Source: Haliea sp041746975
Lineage (GTDB): Bacteria; Pseudomonadota; Gammaproteobacteria; Pseudomonadales; Halieaceae
Direction of reading: 5' to 3'
Length of the DNA: 10,151 nucleotides
Assembly (NCBI GenBank): GCA_041746975.1
Contig: JBGTGB010000366.1
Coordinates: forward strand, 1-10,151
The notes under the pieces are model-generated. The model had not been told where the DNA came from. It searched no databases and saw only the letters and a program-made list of their open reading frames with translations. This document shows, one piece after another, positions 6,094 to 10,151 of this stretch (its first letter is position 1; each line of letters begins with the position of its first letter). A program made the position numbers and the translations under genes.

Positions 6094-7455
6094 ATGTCTA
6101 AAGCGAGCACCAAACACCTGCTGGTTGTGGAGGATGACAAGGGCCTGCAAAGCCAGCTGCGCTGGGCCTTCGACGGCTTCGAAGTGACCATCGCCGGCGA
6201 CCGCGGCGAGGCCATTGCCGCCCTGCGCCGGTTCCAGCCCGGGGTGGCCCTGTTGGACCTGGGCCTGCCGCCGGACCCCGGCGGGGTGACCGAAGGACTC
6301 GCCACCCTGCGCGAGATCCTAAGCCTGGCGCCGGAAACCAAGGTGATCGTAGTGACCGGGGATAATGACCGCGCCAACGCGGTCAAGGCCATCGCCGGCG
6401 GGGCCTGGGATTTTCACCAGAAGCCCGCCGATCCGGAGCTGCTGGCGCTGCTGGTCGAGCGCGCTTACCACGTCTATGAGCTGGAGTTGGAGAACCGCCG
6501 CTTGCAACGGGCCGAAGAGAACATGCCCCTGCGCGACATCATCGCCATCAGCCCGCAGATGCTCAAGGTTTGCCGCACCGTGGAGAAAATCGCTCCCACG
6601 GACATCACCACCCTGCTGCTGGGCGCCAGCGGCACCGGCAAGGAACGGTTCGCCCGCGCCTTGCACGAACTGAGCCCGCGGGCGGGGAACCGGCTGGTGG
6701 CCATCAATTGCGCCGCGATCCCGGAAAACTTGCTGGAAAGCGAGCTGTTCGGCTACGAAAAGGGCGCTTTCACCGGTGCCAACCAGCAGACCGCCGGCAA
6801 GATCGAGTACGCCCACCAAGGTACCCTGTTTCTGGACGAGATCGGCGACCTGCCGCTGGAATTGCAGGCAAAACTCTTGCGCTTCCTGCAGGAGCGGGTG
6901 GTCGAGCGCATCGGCGGCCGCAAGGAAATCCCGGTGGACGTACGCATCGTCTGCGCGACCCACCAGGACCTGGAGCAGCAGATGCGGGATGGCCGTTTCC
7001 GCGAGGACCTTTATTACCGGGTCAGCGAAATGAGCATCCATATCCCGGTCCTGAAGGACCGTACTGGCGACGCCCCGGTGTTGGCCAAGGCCTTCCTGGC
7101 GCGCTTTGCAGCCGAACTGGGAACCGGCACCCGGAGTTTTGATGCGAACGCGCTGGCGGCCATCGAACAATACAGTTGGCCCGGCAATGTGCGGGAACTG
7201 GAAAGCCGGGTGAAGCGCGCCGCGATCATGGCCGAGGGCAGCCAGATCACCCCCGGGGACCTGGAACTGGAGACAACTACCGCTGGCGAGCAGAGCATGC
7301 CACTGAACCTGCGCCAGGTGCGAGAGGCGGCCGAGCGGGATGCCATCGTGCGCGCGCTGGGCCACGCCGGTGACAATGTCTCCGAAGCGGCCAGCCTGCT
7401 GGGGGTTACCCGGCCTACCCTGTATTCGATGCTGGAGAAGTACGGCCTGAAATAG
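6094..7455 (+). CDS. prsR: PrsR, sigma-54-dependent PEP-CTERM-box response regulator
   Basis: This is an NtrC-type activator of sigma-54 promoters, partner of PrsK. Its 453 residues carry a receiver domain with acidic pocket Glu13-Asp14-Asp15, phosphoacceptor Asp55 (ALLDLGLP), Thr88 and Lys110. The AAA+ domain has Walker A GASGTGKE (177-184), the sigma-54 contact loop GAFTGA (224-229, intact), Walker B TLFLDEIG (244-251), the RFREDLYYR segment (301-309) and WPGNVREL (362-369). The C-terminus is a Fis-type helix-turn-helix (NVSEAASLLGVTRPTLYSMLEKYGLK region, about 428-453). All residues needed for activity appear present. The ATG at 6094 has only a weak GGG upstream, so translation may depend on prsK. 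In this family PrsR with RpoN drives PEP-CTERM protein genes, as described for floc formation in Zoogloea. Its 3' end overlaps the convergent Wzy-like gene by 41 bases. Confidence 0.94.
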   Translation: MSKASTKHLLVVEDDKGLQSQLRWAFDGFEVTIAGDRGEAIAALRRFQPGVALLDLGLPPDPGGVTEGLATLREILSLAPETKVIVVTGDNDRANAVKAIAGGAWDFHQKPADPELLALLVERAYHVYELELENRRLQRAEENMPLRDIIAISPQMLKVCRTVEKIAPTDITTLLLGASGTGKERFARALHELSPRAGNRLVAINCAAIPENLLESELFGYEKGAFTGANQQTAGKIEYAHQGTLFLDEIGDLPLELQAKLLRFLQERVVERIGGRKEIPVDVRIVCATHQDLEQQMRDGRFREDLYYRVSEMSIHIPVLKDRTGDAPVLAKAFLARFAAELGTGTRSFDANALAAIEQYSWPGNVRELESRVKRAAIMAEGSQITPGDLELETTTAGEQSMPLNLRQVREAAERDAIVRALGHAGDNVSEAASLLGVTRPTLYSMLEKYGLK

Positions 7456-9880
7456 ACTGCCCGCCCCGCGCCGGCCGCAGCCCCAGGGCCAATACGATCA
7501 ACAAGAACAGCAGCAGGGTGATGCGCGGTGCGTCAATCAGGCTGTCAAACATGCCGACTGCACCGAAGGCCATCAGCGCTCCCGCCAGCGGCGGCGACCA
7601 GGCCACTCTCGCAGCGTGCCCCAGCACCAGCCGGTACAGCGCCAGCAGATACAGGGCGGTAAACACCAGCGCGCCAAACCAACCCTGCTCAACGAAGTAA
7701 TGCAGCCACAGGTTCTTTGCGTGCCAGGGCAGGTGATGGCGGTCGCTGGTAAAAAACCAGAACTCGGCTCCCCCTTCGAAGCCCGTGTTGCGCAGCAGCT
7801 CGCGGCCACGCGAATCCGAAATGGCAATTTCCCCTATGTCGAGCGACCGGCTCCGCGTGGCATTGGCCAGGGAAAACTTGGTCGGACGCGGGACCAGGCC
7901 CGGTTCGCCAAGTCGGTGCTGGTCAAAGGTGAATTGGAACTGCGCCCAGTCTCCGTTCTCAGGGAGTGTGACCTTGTGCACCGCACAGCCAAAATCGTAC
8001 AACAAGTGCTTGCGACATAGTTCCATGTGTATCCTGCCTCCGGCGGGGGCCCGGGCTCGGAGCTGGCCACTGAAAGGCCCTTCCAGTGAGGGACTCACGC
8101 TCTGGCTTACCCGATACAACTCCCCGAACCCCAGTACATGGCGCGGACCGCCAAGTCGCAGCAGCGTCTCGCCCTCCTCGATCAGCAGCTGGTGGGTACC
8201 GGGAATGGAGCCGTCATCCACCTTCCAGAAAAAGCGTTGGGCGAACCTTCCGGTTCCGATTCCCAGCCATTGCTCTACTCCACCTTCGGGCAATGACGCG
8301 GCCAGGGCCCAGTGCGATTCGCGCCCTGCGAGATCCTTGTCCACGGTCGAGAAGCGTTCACCGGCGTAATAGGTACCCGTTACCAGGACCAGAAGGACCA
8401 GACCGCCCAGCCCCATGAGAACCCTGATGCCCCCGGCCACATCCGGGCGCCAGCAGTGAGTGGGCCGCCAGCGCACTGCCACCAGCACTCCCAGCAGAAA
8501 CCCGAGCAACAGCCACCCAGCCAGCCAACCCTCGCCCTCCGACCAGTACAGGGTGACCAGAGCCGCATTCACGGCCACCCAGAATACCGAGCCCAGAGCA
8601 AGCGGCGCGGTATCGATATACCTGCCCCCGGGCACGGGTCCGAGGAGCAGCCACGATGCCAGAGCCACGCTGGCGCCGTGCACAATGTAGACGCCCTTGG
8701 GAACCAGCAGGGTGCAGGCCGCGCTGAGCAGGAGGCCCGGCAGCAACAGCAAGAGGGCGGCGAGCCAGCCCCTGAATGGCTGTACCGCCGCCACCGGCGC
8801 CACCAGCCAGGCCAGTAACACCGCGGACGCGGCGGCGGCCAGGCCGCGGTAGCCCCCCGTCGCAAAAACCATGGGGAACAGGAACGCAAGCCCCAGCGCG
8901 GCCAGCAAGAGAACCACCAGGTCCGGCCGCACCAGCGCCCGCCGATCCATGCACCAGGCCTGGGCTGCCAGAAGGACGAACATGCCCAGCAGGCCGACAC
9001 CCAGCCCCAGATACAGCCCCCGCGAGAACGTGGTGAAAACCGCATAGCCCGCCAGGGCCAGGGCCGCCAGCACCCCCAGTGCAGGTAGTGGCTGCCGCAC
9101 CCGCAGCGCCAGCCAGACCAGGAAGGGTACTGTCAGGGCCAGCCAGGCATCGAGCATCGCACCGCCGACATTGACCTCCCAGAACAGCGCGGTAGTGCGA
9201 TAGTCCGAGGAGAAATTGCTCAGCCCGACAAACAGCCAGCGTTCCCACACTGTTGCCAGCGCCACCAGCGCGAGCCCCGCCAGCAGGCCCGCCAACAGGG
9301 CACGCAGGGCGCCCTGGCTGTCGCGGGCCAATGCGCGCCAAAGGAACGGCAACAACAAGAGGACGAACAGAAAGCCCTTGGCCAGGCGCGGTCCGTTGAG
9401 GGGGGAAAAATAGCCGGCGGGAAGGGACACCCCGGACCAGATCTCGCTGAATGCCGTCCAATCGGTGCTCACAAGATAGCTGGCCGCCAGCAGGGACAAC
9501 AGCAGCAGGCGCCCAAAACCGAGCGCAAAGCCGGTTTCGACCCCGGATTCCGAGGCGCCTGCGCGCACACCTCGAGCCACCCGCCATGCCAGGCGCAAGG
9601 CCAGTACCAGCAGAATCGCCAGCACCAGGGCATCGCTCTCGGTGAGGAAGATCTGTCCGGTCCGGGCGGCCCTGTCCACCACCGGGAGCAGCGCCGGCAG
9701 CAGGCACAACCAGGCGTGGCGGTGCAGCAGGCAGGCAACGATCACCACGCACACATAGACCAGCGCCGGCAACGGCAGCGGGTGCGTCCAGAGGAAGACG
9801 GCAAGACCACCCAAAGCCGCCACGGCCAGGGGCAGTGACCAGGCCAGATACAGTACTCGCCGTGGGTGGCGGGATGTCAT
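7415..9880 (-). CDS. Wzy/WaaL-type O-antigen polymerase/ligase with an inserted extracytoplasmic domain
   Basis: This polytopic inner-membrane protein of 821 residues would polymerise or ligate lipid-linked glycan on the periplasmic face. Residues 10-500 are dominated by hydrophobic helices, probably twelve or more. Family signatures are present in order: TTFSRGLYLG (283-292), GRESHWALA (519-527), GIGTGRF (540-546) and HAKNLWLHYFVEQGWFG (720-736), followed by two or three terminal helices (737-802). The GxGxGxF and H..N parts of the Wzy_C motif are normally a few tens of residues apart; here about 170 lie between them, most of them polar and beta-rich. It is about twice the usual length for this family and for the exosortase-A-associated O-glycosylation ligase. 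Whether it is polymerase or ligase cannot be told from sequence. The ATG overlaps the phosphatase TGA by 4 bases (ATGA), so the two are coupled. The TAG stop (7415-7417) lies inside prsR. Confidence 0.85.
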   Translation of the reverse strand: MTSRHPRRVLYLAWSLPLAVAALGGLAVFLWTHPLPLPALVYVCVVIVACLLHRHAWLCLLPALLPVVDRAARTGQIFLTESDALVLAILLVLALRLAWRVARGVRAGASESGVETGFALGFGRLLLLSLLAASYLVSTDWTAFSEIWSGVSLPAGYFSPLNGPRLAKGFLFVLLLLPFLWRALARDSQGALRALLAGLLAGLALVALATVWERWLFVGLSNFSSDYRTTALFWEVNVGGAMLDAWLALTVPFLVWLALRVRQPLPALGVLAALALAGYAVFTTFSRGLYLGLGVGLLGMFVLLAAQAWCMDRRALVRPDLVVLLLAALGLAFLFPMVFATGGYRGLAAAASAVLLAWLVAPVAAVQPFRGWLAALLLLLPGLLLSAACTLLVPKGVYIVHGASVALASWLLLGPVPGGRYIDTAPLALGSVFWVAVNAALVTLYWSEGEGWLAGWLLLGFLLGVLVAVRWRPTHCWRPDVAGGIRVLMGLGGLVLLVLVTGTYYAGERFSTVDKDLAGRESHWALAASLPEGGVEQWLGIGTGRFAQRFFWKVDDGSIPGTHQLLIEEGETLLRLGGPRHVLGFGELYRVSQSVSPSLEGPFSGQLRARAPAGGRIHMELCRKHLLYDFGCAVHKVTLPENGDWAQFQFTFDQHRLGEPGLVPRPTKFSLANATRSRSLDIGEIAISDSRGRELLRNTGFEGGAEFWFFTSDRHHLPWHAKNLWLHYFVEQGWFGALVFTALYLLALYRLVLGHAARVAWSPPLAGALMAFGAVGMFDSLIDAPRITLLLFLLIVLALGLRPARGGQSISGRTSPASNTG

Positions 9881-10151
9881 CGGGGCCGCTCCAGCCGTGC
9901 CTGCAGGTGGTCGACGAGACCATCCAGGGCCTCGTCCAATAACAGGAACACTTCGCTGAAGCCCTTCATGTCGCTGTAATAGGGATCGGGGATGACCGCT
10001 TCCCGGTTACCCCCCGCGGGTCGATAATCCCCGAGCAGCTGCGCGCCACAGGGGCCACTGCCAGCCGCGGCCAGCGCTGCCAGTTCCTCCAGGTGCGCCG
10101 GCTCCATGGCCAGAATGACATCGTGCTCACGCAGCATCGCCGCCGTCACCT
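9877..10151 (-). CDS. Low-molecular-weight protein tyrosine phosphatase (5' end beyond the window)
   Basis: About 91 codons of the C-terminal part are present, of a family usually near 150 residues. The N-terminal P-loop with its catalytic Cys is outside. What is visible fits: a TAAMLREHDVILAMEPAHL segment like the family's ...AD.ILvMe..H, the general-acid loop IPDPYY, and an amphipathic C-terminal helix. A GTG codon at 10147-10149 could be read as a start but aligns with the middle of the protein, so the frame continues upstream. Phosphatases of this kind (Wzb, EpsP) act on the tyrosine autokinases that control polysaccharide chain length; that role here follows from the locus. The TGA stop overlaps the Wzy-like start by 4 bases. 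Confidence 0.88.
   Translation of the reverse strand, partial: VTAAMLREHDVILAMEPAHLEELAALAAAGSGPCGAQLLGDYRPAGGNREAVIPDPYYSDMKGFSEVFLLLDEALDGLVDHLQARLERPR

Noticed and set aside
6063..6101. A 12-codon open frame (ATG to TAA) between prsK and prsR, overlapping the prsR start.
   Set aside because: It has no Shine-Dalgarno and no special composition; such a short frame is expected by chance in a 33-base spacer.
8358..9923. A 521-codon open frame in another minus-strand frame over the Wzy-like gene.
   Set aside because: It is Gly/Pro/Ala-rich without motifs or helices, as expected of an out-of-frame reading of a GC-rich membrane protein gene.
1..10151. CRISPR arrays, tRNA or rRNA genes, insertion sequences.
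   Set aside because: No regularly spaced repeats, tRNA-like cloverleaf, rRNA segments or transposase reading frames were seen; coding is nearly continuous.

Overview
The window is a GC-rich stretch of a Gram-negative, probably gammaproteobacterial, chromosome. It is part of an exopolysaccharide locus of the exosortase A (XrtA)/PEP-CTERM type. Three genes mark that type: an ExeA-like AAA ATPase of the XrtA-associated family, and the PrsK/PrsR pair of sensor histidine kinase and sigma-54 activator. The exosortase, the PEP-CTERM proteins and the glycosyltransferases are not in the window. The gammaproteobacterial guess rests on GC content and on close resemblance to Pseudomonas WbpP/WbpO; it is an inference.

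Layout. Positions 1-1202 (minus) hold the ATPase, cut by the left edge. Positions 1203-1431 are a 229-base gap with a perfect CRP-type palindrome. Positions 1432-2760 and 2760-3782 (minus) are a UDP-sugar dehydrogenase and a UDP-HexNAc 4-epimerase, with the stop and start codons overlapping by one base. Together they should make UDP-N-acetylgalactosaminuronic acid. Positions 3783-3966 are a divergent promoter region crowded with overlapping inverted repeats. Positions 3967-6060 and 6094-7455 (plus) are prsK and prsR. Converging on prsR, and overlapping its end by 41 bases, is an 821-residue Wzy/WaaL-like membrane protein (7415-9880, minus). It overlaps by 4 bases the end of a low-molecular-weight protein tyrosine phosphatase (9877-10151, minus), cut by the right edge.

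How it fits together. The epimerase and dehydrogenase supply an acidic amino sugar. The Wzy-like protein would polymerise or ligate the glycan on the periplasmic face. The phosphatase would act on the tyrosine autokinase usual in such loci. The ATPase belongs to the secretion or assembly side. PrsK/PrsR would control sigma-54 genes of the system.

The points most worth a second look are a 16-base motif (perfect CRP core at one site, 8 of 10 core bases at the other) upstream of both left-hand minus-strand units, a cluster of nested dyads between the epimerase and prsK, and a predicted beta-rich domain of about 150 residues inserted in the catalytic periplasmic loop of the Wzy-like protein.
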